Positions 7,681 through 17,153 of a stretch of 64,000 bases of DNA are shown piece by piece. The stretch is from the NCBI GenBank assembly GCA_023458315.1, contig JAEXAH010000030.1, positions 17,377 through 81,376 on the forward strand, given 5' to 3'. Every line of letters starts with the position of its first letter. Position 1 is the first letter of the stretch. The position numbers and the translations under genes were made by a program. Origin of the DNA: Pseudomonadota bacterium (lineage in GTDB: Bacteria; Pseudomonadota; Alphaproteobacteria; Rhodospirillales; Magnetospirillaceae). The notes beneath the pieces are model-generated. The model was not told the DNA's origin, made no database searches, and saw only the letters and a program-made list of their open reading frames with translations.

Positions 7681-8808
7681 GTGGAAGCGGCTCATGCGGC
7701 GCTGCCGCTGATGCAGCGGGGCCTTGCGGAACGTCTGATCTGTCTGCATGACGAGATCAAGGGCGATGCGTCCTTGGCCGCGCTCAGCCGTGTCGCCGTG
7801 GCGCTGTACGACGACAGCACCGACCTGCTGAAGACCTTCATCCATTCCTCGGACGGCGAATCGCCGCTGGAACACGTGGTGGCGCGGCTGTCGCAGATGC
7901 CCAGCCTGCAACAACTGGCGTGGACCGGGGCGCGGCGCACCATCAACGATCTGTCCGCCGCCGCCGAGGCCGGGCAGGAACACGCCCAGAAGCTGGTGGC
8001 CTCGGGCTACCGCTCCAGCTATACCGCGCCCATCGTCCACAAGGGCACGTTCTACGGCTTCCTGTTCTTCAACTCGTCGCTGCCCAATTTCTTCGTCGCC
8101 CCGGTGTTGGCGCGGTTGCGGCCCTATGCCGAACTGATCAGCCTGGCGGTCATGCGCGAACTGGACACCGTGCGCATGATGCAGGCGGCGGTGAAGGTGA
8201 TCCGTTCGGTCAGTTCGGCGCGGGACGAGGAAACCGGCTCGCATCTGGCGCGCATGGCCCGCTATGCCCGCATGATCGCCGCCAAGCTGGCCGATGCCAA
8301 GGGGCTCAGCGACGAATTCGTCGAATACGTCTTTCAGTTCGCGCCGCTGCACGACGTGGGCAAGGTGTCGGTGCCCGACGCCATCCTGCTCAAGCCCGGC
8401 CGCCTGACCTTCGAGGAATTCGAGGTCATGAAGACCCATGTGGAGAAGGGTGTCCACATCGTCGACCTGATGGTGCAGGATTTCGGCCTCAAGGCCATGC
8501 CGCATTTCGACCTGCTGCGCAATATCGTGGCCTATCACCACGAGGCGCTGGACGGGTCCGGCTATCCCTATGGCCTGTCGGGCGACGCCATCCCCATCGA
8601 GGCCCGCATCGCCGCCGTGGCCGACGTGTTCGACGCCCTGACCAGCGAACGCCCGTACAAGAAGGCGTGGAGCAACGGCGAGGCGCTGGAATTGCTGCGG
8701 TCCCAGGCGGGCGTCAAGTTCGACGCGGATTGCGTGGCGGCGCTGGCCGACAATCCCGAGACGGTGGCCGACATTCAGGCGCGCTTCGGCGAAACCATTT
8801 TCGATTGA
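7681..8808 (+). CDS. HD-GYP domain phosphohydrolase with N-terminal GAF-like sensor (copy 1)
   Basis: 375 residues from a GTG start preceded by GGGGGGTGG. Residues about 20-160 form a GAF-like sensor region (RVAVALYDDSTDLLK, SYTAPIVHKGTFYGFLFFNS). The C-terminal half is HD-GYP: HDVGK at about 224-228, PDAILLKPGRLT, HHEALDGSGYP (about 285-296) and VADVFDALTSERPYKKAW. All metal and GYP residues appear present, so c-di-GMP phosphodiesterase activity is predicted. A close paralogue follows 75 bases downstream on the same strand, implying a tandem duplication. The sensed signal is unknown. Confidence 0.88.
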   Translation: MEAAHAALPLMQRGLAERLICLHDEIKGDASLAALSRVAVALYDDSTDLLKTFIHSSDGESPLEHVVARLSQMPSLQQLAWTGARRTINDLSAAAEAGQEHAQKLVASGYRSSYTAPIVHKGTFYGFLFFNSSLPNFFVAPVLARLRPYAELISLAVMRELDTVRMMQAAVKVIRSVSSARDEETGSHLARMARYARMIAAKLADAKGLSDEFVEYVFQFAPLHDVGKVSVPDAILLKPGRLTFEEFEVMKTHVEKGVHIVDLMVQDFGLKAMPHFDLLRNIVAYHHEALDGSGYPYGLSGDAIPIEARIAAVADVFDALTSERPYKKAWSNGEALELLRSQAGVKFDADCVAALADNPETVADIQARFGETIFD

Positions 8809-8883
8809 GGCGCGCCGCGATGGCGCTATGATGTTACGCACAAGAAGGGGCCGCAAAGGCCCGGAATCGGGGAGAGCGCCCAT

Positions 8884-10038
8884 ATGAGGTCGGGAGCGTC
8901 GGGGGCCGCCAAGGCGGCACCGAAAGCCGTTCAGAATTTTCGTCCGGTACATCAGGGCCTGGGCGAACGCTTGGCTTGCTATCATGACGAGATGAAGCGC
9001 GAGTTCGATGGCATCAACCGAATCGCCATCGCCATCTACGATCCCAGCACCGACATCCTGAAATCCTTTGTCGATTCCAGCGAAGGCGACAACCCCTTCG
9101 AACATTGCGTCGCCCGTCTGGCCGAACTGACGCCGCTGGCCACCCTGGCGCGCACCGGCGGTCGCCGCGTCATCAACGACATGGTCAACCATCCGGCGGG
9201 AACCCCGGTGCATGCCCGCAAGCTGATCAGCGCGGGCTATCTGTCCAGCTATACCGTGCCCATCTTCCACAAGGGCGTGTTTCACGGTTTCATCTTCTTC
9301 AACTCGTTCCAGACCGGCTATTTCACCCCCGGCGTGGTGCAGCGCCTGCGCTCGGTGGCAGAGGTGGTGTCGCTGCACACCATCATGGAACTGGACGCGG
9401 TGCGCATGATCCAGGCGGCGGTGCAGACCGTGCGCCAGATCAGCCGGGCGCGGGACGAGGAAACCGGCGCCCATCTGGAACGCATGGCCCGCTATGCCCG
9501 CCTGATCGCGCTGCGGCTGGCGCCGCGCCGGGGCCTGTCGGACGATTGGGTGGAATTCCTGTTCCAGTTCGCGCCCTTGCACGATGTCGGCAAGATCGCG
9601 GTGCCCGACCAGATCCTGTTCAAGCCCGGCCGCCTGACGCCCGAGGAATTCGAGGTGATGAAGACCCACGTCACCAAGGGCAGCGAGATCGTCGACACCA
9701 TGGCCGACACCTTCCGCATCGGCGGCGCGCCCTATGTGCGGGTGCTGCGCAACGTGGTGGCCCATCATCACGAGGCCATCGACGGGTCCGGCTATCCGCA
9801 TGGGCTGACGGGCGAGGCCATCTCGCTGGAGGGGCGCATCACCGCCGTGGCCGACGTGTTCGATGCGCTGACCAGCGAGCGGCCGTACAAGAAGGCGTGG
9901 AGCAACGACGAGGCGTTCGCCTTCCTGACCGAGCAGGCCGGGCGCAAGTTCGATCCCGATTGCGTCGAGATTCTGAAAAGCAGCGAAGCGGCCATCGCCG
10001 ACATCCAGCGCCAGTTCCGCGAAACCGTGGCCGATTGA
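8884..10038 (+). CDS. HD-GYP domain phosphohydrolase with N-terminal GAF-like sensor (copy 2)
   Basis: 384 residues with the same layout as the preceding gene: GAF-like region (about 30-175; RIAIAIYDPSTDILKSF, SYTVPIFHKGVFHGFIFF) and HD-GYP domain (HDVGK at about 233-237, KPGRLTPEEFEVMKTH, HHEAIDGSGYP near 294-304, VADVFDALTSERPYKKAW). Catalytic residues are intact. Sequence identity to copy 1 is high across the HD-GYP part and lower in the sensor, consistent with duplication followed by sensor divergence. GGGGAGAG precedes the ATG. It may be co-transcribed with copy 1. Confidence 0.88.
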   Translation: MRSGASGAAKAAPKAVQNFRPVHQGLGERLACYHDEMKREFDGINRIAIAIYDPSTDILKSFVDSSEGDNPFEHCVARLAELTPLATLARTGGRRVINDMVNHPAGTPVHARKLISAGYLSSYTVPIFHKGVFHGFIFFNSFQTGYFTPGVVQRLRSVAEVVSLHTIMELDAVRMIQAAVQTVRQISRARDEETGAHLERMARYARLIALRLAPRRGLSDDWVEFLFQFAPLHDVGKIAVPDQILFKPGRLTPEEFEVMKTHVTKGSEIVDTMADTFRIGGAPYVRVLRNVVAHHHEAIDGSGYPHGLTGEAISLEGRITAVADVFDALTSERPYKKAWSNDEAFAFLTEQAGRKFDPDCVEILKSSEAAIADIQRQFRETVAD

Positions 10039-10091
10039 CCGCGCTTGCCCGGCTGTGGCCTAGTGGAAAAGGAAACAGGCGGAGGGCAGGG

Positions 10092-10958
10092 ATGCGGCGC
10101 GGGTTTTTGGCCGGCATGACCGGATTGCTGGCATTGGGCGCGGCGGCATGCGCCGAGGCCGGGTCGGCGGCCGATCCGTGGGCGGCGGTGCGCCTGCCGG
10201 TGGATGGCGGTGCCCGGTCCCACGGTTCTCCGGCGGCGGGCTGCATCGCCGGGGCCGTCGCCCTGCCGCTGTCGGGCGAGGGCTATCAGGTGCTGCGACC
10301 GCAGCGCAATCGCTTCTGGGCCCATCCCCGCACCATTTCCGTCATCGAGGATCTGGGGCGCTTCGCCATGTCCGGCGGCTTCGCGCCGCTGCTGATCGGC
10401 GACATGTCGCAGCCGCGCGGCGGCCCCATGGCCTTTGGTCACGGCAGCCATCAGAACGGCCTGGACGTGGACATCTGGTTCCGCCTGCCGCGCCAGACGC
10501 TGGATGCCGCCGCCCTGGCCGCGCCCCAGCCGGTGTCCATGGTCAAGGGGACGCGGATCAATCCCGCCACCTGGACCGACGCCCAATATCAGGTGCTGAA
10601 GCGCGCCGCCCAATCGCCCGAGGTGGACCGTGTCTTCGTCAATCCGCCCATCAAGGCCGAGGCATGCCGCCGCGCCGGGGCCGATCGCGCCTGGGTGGCC
10701 AAGCTGCGGCCGTGGTGGGGCCATGACGAGCATTTCCACGTGCGGCTGTCGTGCACGCCGGGCGATCCGGGCTGTGTGCCGCAGGCGCCGGTGCCCGATG
10801 GCGACGGTTGCGGCGGCGAGCTGGAATCGTGGAACGCCAAGCCGAAATTGCTGCCGGAAGAGGCCAAGGACAAGCCCAACCGCCGCAATCCCACGCTGCC
10901 CGTCGCCTGTGCCGCGCTGTTGCGCCAGCCGTCGCAGATTGATGTCGGGGCGCGGTAA
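10092..10958 (+). CDS. mepA: Penicillin-insensitive murein endopeptidase
   Basis: 288 residues with an N-terminal signal peptide (MRRGFLAGMTGLLALGAAACAEA). The LAS-type zinc peptidase motifs are present: HGSHQNGLDVD (about 117-127) and the C-terminal WWGHDEHFHVRLSC. MepA cleaves D-Ala-meso-DAP crosslinks in periplasmic peptidoglycan. Several cysteines in the C-terminal part (DPGC, GDGCGGE, VACAAL) suggest disulfides, as in the E. coli enzyme. The start is set at the ATG after GGAGGGCAGGG. It stands just before the rpsB promoter. Confidence 0.9.
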   Translation: MRRGFLAGMTGLLALGAAACAEAGSAADPWAAVRLPVDGGARSHGSPAAGCIAGAVALPLSGEGYQVLRPQRNRFWAHPRTISVIEDLGRFAMSGGFAPLLIGDMSQPRGGPMAFGHGSHQNGLDVDIWFRLPRQTLDAAALAAPQPVSMVKGTRINPATWTDAQYQVLKRAAQSPEVDRVFVNPPIKAEACRRAGADRAWVAKLRPWWGHDEHFHVRLSCTPGDPGCVPQAPVPDGDGCGGELESWNAKPKLLPEEAKDKPNRRNPTLPVACAALLRQPSQIDVGAR

Positions 10959-10970
10959 CGTAACTGCCCC

Positions 10971-10999
10971 TTGCCAAACGGCCGCCGAACGGCTACATA
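10971..10999 (+). promoter_or_regulatory. Putative sigma-70 promoter of rpsB
   Basis: TTGCCA (10971-10976), exactly 17 bases, then TACATA (10994-10999). This leaves a leader of about 118 bases before the rpsB ATG, room for S2-type autogenous control, though I cannot identify a specific leader fold by eye. Confidence 0.6.
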
Positions 11000-11123
11000 C
11001 CCCGCCACCAAACCGCACGCGGGTTCGCGGCGGCGTGCTTGCACGTCTTCCGCTTCCGGTGCCGCCCGTCGGGGCGGCCATTGCCCGCGGAGGCTTAACC
11101 GGAGAAAGAAAGGAATTCTCTCC

Positions 11124-11903
11124 ATGGCTCTGCCGACCTTCACCATGCGCCAGCTCGTCGAAGCGGGCGTCCACTTCGGCCACAACACCCGCCGCTGGAA
11201 CCCCAAGATGGCTCCGTTCCTGTTCGGCGTGCGCAACGGCATTCACATCATCGACCTGCAACAGTCGGTTCCGATGCTGCATGCGGGCATGACCGCCGTG
11301 CGCAACGTGACCGCCAATGGCGGCCGCGTGCTGTTCGTCGGCACCAAGCGCGCCGCTTCGGACATCGTCGCCGAAGCCGCCAAGAAGTGCGGTCAGTACT
11401 ATGTCAACCACCGTTGGCTGGGCGGCATGCTCACCAACTGGAAGACCATCTCCAACTCCATCAAGCGTCTGCGCGAACTGGACGAGCAGCTGGCCTCCGG
11501 CGCCCTGTCGCAGCTGACCAAGAAGGAGCAGCTGGTCCTGTCGCGCGAGAAGGAAAAGCTGGATCGCGCGCTGGGCGGCATCAAGGACATGGGCGGCCTG
11601 CCGGACATCCTGTTCATCATCGACACCAACAAGGAGTCGCTGGCCGTTCAGGAAGCCAACAAGCTGGGCATTCCGGTGGTCGCCATCCTGGACTCCAACT
11701 CGGACCCGGCCGGCATCCAGTACCCGATCCCGGGCAATGACGACGCCATCCGCGCCATCCAGACCTATTGCGACCTGATGATCGGCGCCGTTCTGGACGG
11801 CATCCAGGCCGAGATCGGCCGCTCGGGCGGCGACATCGGTGCCCAGACCGAGGCTCCGGTCGAGGTTCTGGCCGAAGAGGGTGAAGCGGCTTCGGCCGAG
11901 TAA
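11124..11903 (+). CDS. rpsB: 30S ribosomal protein S2
   Basis: 259 residues, the usual length. Begins [20 protein letters not shown] with the S2 signature [11 protein letters not shown] and the later motif [12 protein letters not shown], then [15 protein letters not shown]2 binds 16S rRNA late in 30S assembly and helps recruit S1. An acidic Glu/Ala-rich C-terminal tail (about 235-259) is typical of alphaproteobacteria. tsf follows after 96 bases containing a hairpin, the conserved rpsB-tsf pair. Confidence 0.98.
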   Translation: MALPTFTMRQLVEAGVHFGHNTRRWNPKMAPFLFGVRNGIHIIDLQQSVPMLHAGMTAVRNVTANGGRVLFVGTKRAASDIVAEAAKKCGQYYVNHRWLGGMLTNWKTISNSIKRLRELDEQLASGALSQLTKKEQLVLSREKEKLDRALGGIKDMGGLPDILFIIDTNKESLAVQEANKLGIPVVAILDSNSDPAGIQYPIPGNDDAIRAIQTYCDLMIGAVLDGIQAEIGRSGGDIGAQTEAPVEVLAEEGEAASAE

Positions 11904-11922
11904 CCCCTTCCGCTGACGGGTG

Positions 11923-11954
11923 AATGGCGGCGACTCGCGTCGCCGCCATTTTCG
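11923..11954 (+). terminator. Intercistronic hairpin between rpsB and tsf (possible attenuator)
   Basis: Perfect 11-bp stem AATGGCGGCGA (11923-11933) with TCGCCGCCATT (11940-11950), 6-base loop, followed by TTCG and not a long T-tract. It probably terminates only part of the transcripts or protects the rpsB 3' end; tsf has no obvious promoter after it. Confidence 0.65.
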
Positions 11955-11999
11955 TAAGTTCCTTACGTTTCCAAAGACTTTCACGAAGAGGGATATCCC

Positions 12000-12926
12000 A
12001 TGGCCGAGATTACCGCTGCGCTTGTGAAGGAGCTGCGCGAGAAGACTGGCGCTGGCATGATGGACTGCAAGAAGGCGCTGGCCGAGGTGGCTGGCGACAT
12101 CGAGGCGGCCATCGACTGGCTGCGTACCAAGGGTCTGGCCGCTGCCGCCAAGAAGGCCGGCCGCGTCGCCGCCGAGGGTCTGGTCGCCGTCGCCGCTTCG
12201 GGCACCAAGGGTGTGGCCGTCGAGGTGAACGCCGAAACCGACTTCGTCGCCCGCAACGACCAGTTCCAGGGCTTCGTCTCCACCTTCGCCCAGCTCGCCC
12301 TGGCCAAGGGTGACGACGTCGAGGTGCTGAAGGCCGCCGAGTTCCCCGGCGCCGGCAAGTCGACCCAGGAGCAGTTGACCGCCCTGATCGCCACCATCGG
12401 CGAGAACATGAACATCCGCCGCGCCAAGCGTCTGGAAGTGTCGGCCGGTGTGGTCGCGTCCTACGTCCACTCGGCCATCGCCCCCGGCCTGGGCAAGATC
12501 GGCGTGCTGGTCGCCCTGGAATCCACTGGCGACGTCGCCAAGCTGGAAGCCCTGGGCAAGCAGATCGCCATGCACGTGGCCGCCGCCAACCCGCTGTTCC
12601 TGGACAGCAGCTCGGTCGACGCTTCGGCGCTCGAGCGCGAGAAGGCCGTGCTGACCGAGCAGGCCCTGGCTTCGGGCAAGCCCGCCGCCGTGGTCGAGAA
12701 GATGGTCGAAGGCCGTATCCGCAAGTACTACGAGGAAGTCTGCCTGCTCGACCAGGTGTTCGTGATCGACCAGGAGAACAAGATCTCCAAGGTGGTCGAG
12801 AACGCCGCCAAGGACGTCGGCGCCCCGGTCAAGCTGACCGGCTTCGCCCGCTTCGCCCTGGGCGAGGGCATCGAGAAGGAAGAGAAGGACTTCGCCGCCG
12901 AGGTCGCCGCCCAGCTGGGCGGTTGA
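12000..12926 (+). CDS. tsf: Translation elongation factor Ts
   Basis: 308 residues. Opens [20 protein letters not shown] with the conserved MMDCKKAL, then the second signature [15 protein letters not shown] (about 75-89). EF-Ts is the guanine-nucleotide exchange factor for EF-Tu. GAAGAGGGA precedes the ATG. It is followed by a strong terminator, so pyrH is probably transcribed separately or by read-through. Confidence 0.98.
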   Translation: MAEITAALVKELREKTGAGMMDCKKALAEVAGDIEAAIDWLRTKGLAAAAKKAGRVAAEGLVAVAASGTKGVAVEVNAETDFVARNDQFQGFVSTFAQLALAKGDDVEVLKAAEFPGAGKSTQEQLTALIATIGENMNIRRAKRLEVSAGVVASYVHSAIAPGLGKIGVLVALESTGDVAKLEALGKQIAMHVAAANPLFLDSSSVDASALEREKAVLTEQALASGKPAAVVEKMVEGRIRKYYEEVCLLDQVFVIDQENKISKVVENAAKDVGAPVKLTGFARFALGEGIEKEEKDFAAEVAAQLGG

Positions 12927-12943
12927 TCCGCGCGTTGTTCAAG

Positions 12944-12978
12944 GCCGCCGCCGGGGTTCGCCCCCGGCGGCGGCTTTC
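12944..12978 (+). terminator. Strong rho-independent terminator after tsf
   Basis: Thirteen-bp stem GCCGCCGCCGGGG (12944-12956) with CCCCGGCGGCGGC (12962-12974), a TTCGC loop and a short following TTTCGCC. The T-tract is weak but the stem is very stable. Confidence 0.8.
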
Positions 12979-13095
12979 GCCTCTCTGGAGGGCGAGTTAG
13001 GACGCGACACCCGACGGGAATGGTGTATGATCGCCACCCGGTCGCCGTCCCGGCGCCTTCCGTCTTACCGGATTATCCAGGCTTTGAGGGCACCC

Positions 13096-13821
13096 ATGGC
13101 CAGCGACGCCAAATACCGCCGCGTTCTGTTGAAGATCTCGGGCGAGGGGCTGATGGGCTCCCGCGATTACGGACTGGACCCCGATACCGTCGACCGCATC
13201 GCCCGCGAGGTGAAGTCGGTCCGTGACCTGGGGGTCGAAGTCTGCTGCGTGGTCGGCGGCGGCAACATCTTCCGCGGCATCTCCGGCGCGGCCAAGGGCA
13301 TGGAGCGCGCGGCCGCCGACAACATGGGCATGCTGGCCACCGTCATGAACGCCCTGGCCTTGCAGAATTCCATGGAAGCGAACGGTGTCGAAACCCGTGT
13401 GCAATCGGCCATTCCCATGCCGTCGGTGTGCGAAAGCTTCATCCGCCGCCGCGCCATCCGCCATCAGGAAAAGGGCCGGGTGGTGATTTTCGCCGCGGGC
13501 ACCGGCAATCCGTTCTTCACCACCGATACCGCCGCCGCGCTGCGCGCCGTCGAAATGGGCTGCGACGCGTTGCTGAAGGCCAGTCAGGTGGACGGCGTCT
13601 ATTCCGCCGACCCCAAGAAGGTGCCCGACGCGGTGCGGTACGACAGCCTGAGCTTCCACGACGTCCTGGCCCGCGATCTGGCGGTGATGGACGCTTCGGC
13701 CATCTCGCTGTGCCGCGAGAACAACGTGCCGATCGTGGTTTTCGACATGCACCAGGACGGCGCCTTCGCCGAGGTCGTCTGCGGCCGTGGGCGCTATACC
13801 ATCATCAAGGAAGGGGGTTGA
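13096..13821 (+). CDS. pyrH: UMP kinase
   Basis: 241 residues of the amino-acid-kinase fold: [11 protein letters not shown] (about 10-20), [11 protein letters not shown] (about 52-62), [13 protein letters not shown] (about 138-150) and [15 protein letters not shown]. It phosphorylates UMP to UDP, feeding nucleotide and cell-wall sugar synthesis, and is hexameric and allosteric in bacteria. The ATG at 13096 is preceded by TTTGAGGG and matches homologue starts. frr follows after 3 bases, a conserved pairing. Confidence 0.97.
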   Translation: MASDAKYRRVLLKISGEGLMGSRDYGLDPDTVDRIAREVKSVRDLGVEVCCVVGGGNIFRGISGAAKGMERAAADNMGMLATVMNALALQNSMEANGVETRVQSAIPMPSVCESFIRRRAIRHQEKGRVVIFAAGTGNPFFTTDTAAALRAVEMGCDALLKASQVDGVYSADPKKVPDAVRYDSLSFHDVLARDLAVMDASAISLCRENNVPIVVFDMHQDGAFAEVVCGRGRYTIIKEGG

Positions 13822-13824
13822 CCC

Positions 13825-14394
13825 GTGGCCGTCACCAGTTGGAGCGATCTCAAGAAGGACGTTGCCCACCGTATGGACAACACGGTGGAGGTCCTGAAGA
13901 AGGAATTCACCGGCCTGCGCACCGGCCGTGCTCATGCCAGCCTGCTTGAGCCGGTCACGGTCGAAGCCTATGGCCAGCACATGCCGCTGACCCAGTGCGC
14001 CACCATCGGCGTGCCGGAGCCGCGCATGCTGACCGTGCAGGTGTGGGACAAGGGCCAGGTCAAGGCGGTGGAAAAGGCCATCCGGGAATCCGGCCTGGGC
14101 CTGAACCCGCAGACCGAAGGCCAGATGATCCGCGTGCCGATTCCGCCGCTGAACGAAGAACGCCGCAAGGAATTGCAGAAGGTGGCGGGCAAGTACGCCG
14201 AACAGGCCCGTGTCGCCGTGCGCAACGTGCGCCGCGACGGCATGGACAGCCTGAAGAAGCTGGAAAAGGACGGTCACGTCTCGGAAGACGAGATCAAGAA
14301 GCACGAGAAGGAAATCCAGGCCCTGACCGACGAGACGATCAAGAAGATCGACGAGACGCTGTCGGGCAAGGAAAAGGAAATCCTTCAGGTCTAG
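13825..14394 (+). CDS. frr: Ribosome recycling factor
   Basis: 189 residues, standard length. The GTG start lies 3 bases after the pyrH stop, with AAGGGGGTTGACC upstream. Signature features are [17 protein letters not shown] (about 33-49), [14 protein letters not shown] and the charged C-terminal helix rich in Lys and Glu. RRF with EF-G splits post-termination ribosomes. uppS begins immediately after the stop, so translation is probably coupled. Confidence 0.97.
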   Translation: MAVTSWSDLKKDVAHRMDNTVEVLKKEFTGLRTGRAHASLLEPVTVEAYGQHMPLTQCATIGVPEPRMLTVQVWDKGQVKAVEKAIRESGLGLNPQTEGQMIRVPIPPLNEERRKELQKVAGKYAEQARVAVRNVRRDGMDSLKKLEKDGHVSEDEIKKHEKEIQALTDETIKKIDETLSGKEKEILQV

Positions 14395-15141
14395 ATGCAG
14401 CAGATGGAGACCGCCATCCCCGCCACGGCCTGCCCGCCGGACACGCCTGCGCACGTCGCCATCATCATGGATGGCAACGGCCGCTGGGCCAAGGCGCGCG
14501 GCCTGCCGCGCACCGCCGGCCACAAGCGCGGCGCCGAGGCCGTGCGCCGCACGGTCGAGGCCGCGCGGGAGATGGGGGTCTCCATTCTGACCCTGTACGC
14601 CTTTTCGTCGGAAAACTGGAAGCGCCCCCAGGGCGAAGTGACCGACCTGATGGGCCTGTTGCGGCTGTATCTGCGCAACGAGGTCAAGGCGCTGCACAAG
14701 AACGGCATCCGCCTGCGGGTGATCGGCGACCGTTCGCGCCTCAGTGCCGATATCGTGTCGCTGATCGAGGAATCCGAGGCCAAGACGGCGGCCAATACCG
14801 CCATGACCCTGGTCCTGGCCCTGTCCTATGGCGGACGCCAGGAAATCACCGCCGCCGCCCGCGCCCTGGCCGCCGAGGTGGCCGCCGGTCGGCTGACGCC
14901 GGAACAGGTGGACGAGGACGCGCTGGCGGCGCGGCTGTTCACCGCCGACATTCCCGATCCCGACCTGATCATCCGCACTTCGGGCGAACAGCGCATTTCC
15001 AATTTCCTGCTGTGGCAATGCGCCTATGCGGAACTGGTGTTCCTGGACGTGTTGTGGCCGGATTTCGGCCGTGACGACCTGGAGGCCGCCATCCGCGCCT
15101 TCCATGGCCGCGAGCGCCGCTTCGGCGCGTCGGGCGGCTGA
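14395..15141 (+). CDS. uppS: Isoprenyl transferase (undecaprenyl diphosphate synthase)
   Basis: 248 residues. Cis-prenyltransferase motifs are complete: [14 protein letters not shown] (about 23-36), [12 protein letters not shown], and the C-terminal [19 protein letters not shown]. It condenses isopentenyl-PP units onto farnesyl-PP to make the C55 carrier for peptidoglycan and O-antigen. The first ATG directly abuts the frr stop; a second in-frame ATG lies at 14404. cdsA follows with one base between stop and start. Confidence 0.96.
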   Translation: MQQMETAIPATACPPDTPAHVAIIMDGNGRWAKARGLPRTAGHKRGAEAVRRTVEAAREMGVSILTLYAFSSENWKRPQGEVTDLMGLLRLYLRNEVKALHKNGIRLRVIGDRSRLSADIVSLIEESEAKTAANTAMTLVLALSYGGRQEITAAARALAAEVAAGRLTPEQVDEDALAARLFTADIPDPDLIIRTSGEQRISNFLLWQCAYAELVFLDVLWPDFGRDDLEAAIRAFHGRERRFGASGG

Positions 15142-15142
15142 C

Positions 15143-15931
15143 GTGCTGCGCACCCGCATCCTTTCCGCCCTGGTGATGGCTCCGCCCGCCTTGCTGGCCG
15201 TATGGTGGGGCGGCGGCGCCTTCGCCCTGCTGGTGGCGGTGGCGGTGGCCATCATGTGTTGGGAATGGGAAACCATCGTCGCCCGGCGCTTCGCCTGGGG
15301 CGGCCGCGTTTCCGCCCTGGGCTGCGTCGCGGCCGTGCTGCTGACCGACATGGTGCCGCTGGCGGCACTGGTCGTGGTCGCCATGACCGCCGTGGCGGTG
15401 CTGGCGCTGACGCCGGGGACGGGCAGGGCGCGGCTGTGGTCGGCCGTCGGGCCGCTTTACGCCGGTCTTCCCGCCGTGGCGCTGGTCTGGCTGCGCGGCG
15501 ACGGAGTGATCGGCCGCGAAACCATGATCTGGCTGATGCTGCTGGTGTGGGCCACCGATATCGGCGCCTATGCCGCGGGCCGCACCATCGGCGGCCCCAA
15601 GCTGCTGCCACGCGTCAGCCCCAAGAAGACCTGGGCGGGCCTGATCGGCGGCATGGCGTCGGCCGGACTGGTCGGTGCCGCCGTCGCCCTGATCCTGGGC
15701 CAGCCCCATATCGCGGCCCTGGCGCTGGGCAGCGCCGCGCTGGCGGTGGTGGCGCAGGCGGGCGACCTGCTGGAAAGCTGGGTCAAGCGGCGCTGGGACG
15801 TCAAGGATTCCAGCACCATCATTCCCGGTCATGGCGGCGTTCTCGACCGTGTGGACGGCCTGCTGGCCGCCGCCCTGGCGGTGGCGCTGGCGGCGCTGGC
15901 CTCTGGCACGGCGGTATTGCAGTGGCAGTGA
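15143..15931 (+). CDS. cdsA: Phosphatidate cytidylyltransferase
   Basis: 262 residues from a GTG start one base after the uppS stop. A polytopic membrane protein with about six or seven hydrophobic segments. The C-terminal CDP-alcohol synthase signature [21 protein letters not shown], followed by LDRVDG, is intact. It makes CDP-diacylglycerol from phosphatidate and CTP, the precursor of all membrane phospholipids. Order uppS-cdsA-dxr-rseP is conserved in proteobacteria. Confidence 0.95.
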   Translation: MLRTRILSALVMAPPALLAVWWGGGAFALLVAVAVAIMCWEWETIVARRFAWGGRVSALGCVAAVLLTDMVPLAALVVVAMTAVAVLALTPGTGRARLWSAVGPLYAGLPAVALVWLRGDGVIGRETMIWLMLLVWATDIGAYAAGRTIGGPKLLPRVSPKKTWAGLIGGMASAGLVGAAVALILGQPHIAALALGSAALAVVAQAGDLLESWVKRRWDVKDSSTIIPGHGGVLDRVDGLLAAALAVALAALASGTAVLQWQ

Positions 15932-15939
15932 CGGAGAGC

Positions 15940-17127
15940 ATGATGACCGGCGCGGGCAATGACGGCCGCCGTGGCGTGACCATTCTCGGCTCGACCGGTT
16001 CCATCGGCTGCAACACTGTCGAACTGGTCGAGGCGCGGCCCGATTTGTACCGGGTCGAGGCGCTGACCGCCAATTGCCGGGTGGACATCCTGGCCGATCA
16101 GGCCCGGCGCCTGCGGCCCAGTTTGGCCGTGGTCGCCGATGAAGCCGCCTATGGCGCGCTCAAGGAAGCGTTGGCCGGAACCGGCATCGCCGTGGCGGCC
16201 GGGGCGGCGGCGGTGGTCGAGGCGGCGCAACTGCCGGCCGAATGGGTGATGGCCTCCATCGTCGGCGCCGCCGGACTGGCACCGACCCTGGCCGCCGTGC
16301 GGCGCGGCGCGGTGATCGGTCTGGCCAACAAGGAATGTCTGGTCTGCGCCGGAGCGCTGATGACCGCCGAGGTCGCCGCCCATGGCGCGACGCTGCTGCC
16401 GGTGGATTCCGAACATTCCGCCATCTTCCAGGTGTTGGATGCCGGGCAGCCGGAAGCGGTGGAAAAGATCGTGCTGACCGCTTCGGGCGGGCCGTTCCGC
16501 TGCCGCTCGCTGGACGAGATGGCGGCCATGACCCCGGAACAGGCGGTGGCCCATCCCAATTGGTCCATGGGCGCCAAGATTTCCGTGGATTCCGCCTCGA
16601 TGATGAACAAGGGGCTGGAACTGATCGAGGCCCACCACCTGTTCGCCGTGCCCGAGGACCGCATCGACATCGTCGTGCATCCGCAATCGGTCATCCATTC
16701 CATGGTGTCCTATGTGGACGGTTCGGTGCTGGCGCAATTGGGCAGCCCCGACATGCGCACCCCCATCGCCTATGCCCTGGGATGGCCCAAGCGCATCTTC
16801 GCCCCGGCGCCGCGCCTGGATCTGGCCGCCATCGGCCAGTTGACCTTCGAGGCGCCCGACCCGGCGCGCTTCCCGGCGTTGCGGCTGGCCCGCGCCGCCT
16901 TGCAAACCGGCGGGTCCGCACCTACTGTCTTGAACGCCGCCAACGAAGTGGCAGTCCAGGCGTTCCTTGGCCGTCGCATCGGCTTCCTCGACATCGCCCG
17001 CGTGGTCGAGTCCACCCTGGACAATGTCGATCCGTTGCCGCCGTCGTCCATCGACGACGTTCTGGAACAGGATCGGCGGGCGCGGTTCTGCGCCGCGTCC
17101 ATCATCGAGAAACTCGGCGCCGGTTGA
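15940..17127 (+). CDS. dxr: 1-deoxy-D-xylulose 5-phosphate reductoisomerase
   Basis: 395 residues from the first of two ATGs (15940, 15943), after CGGAGAG; a GTG at 15928 overlapping the cdsA stop is also in frame. The NADPH-binding GSTGSIG lies near the start, with [22 protein letters not shown] (metal-binding Asp/Glu) and [14 protein letters not shown] downstream. It catalyses the committed step of the MEP pathway, supplying isoprenoids to UppS upstream in the same operon and to quinone synthesis. Confidence 0.96.
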   Translation: MMTGAGNDGRRGVTILGSTGSIGCNTVELVEARPDLYRVEALTANCRVDILADQARRLRPSLAVVADEAAYGALKEALAGTGIAVAAGAAAVVEAAQLPAEWVMASIVGAAGLAPTLAAVRRGAVIGLANKECLVCAGALMTAEVAAHGATLLPVDSEHSAIFQVLDAGQPEAVEKIVLTASGGPFRCRSLDEMAAMTPEQAVAHPNWSMGAKISVDSASMMNKGLELIEAHHLFAVPEDRIDIVVHPQSVIHSMVSYVDGSVLAQLGSPDMRTPIAYALGWPKRIFAPAPRLDLAAIGQLTFEAPDPARFPALRLARAALQTGGSAPTVLNAANEVAVQAFLGRRIGFLDIARVVESTLDNVDPLPPSSIDDVLEQDRRARFCAASIIEKLGAG

Positions 17128-17153
17128 TCCGGCCGGGGAGTGAAACGGTTCCC

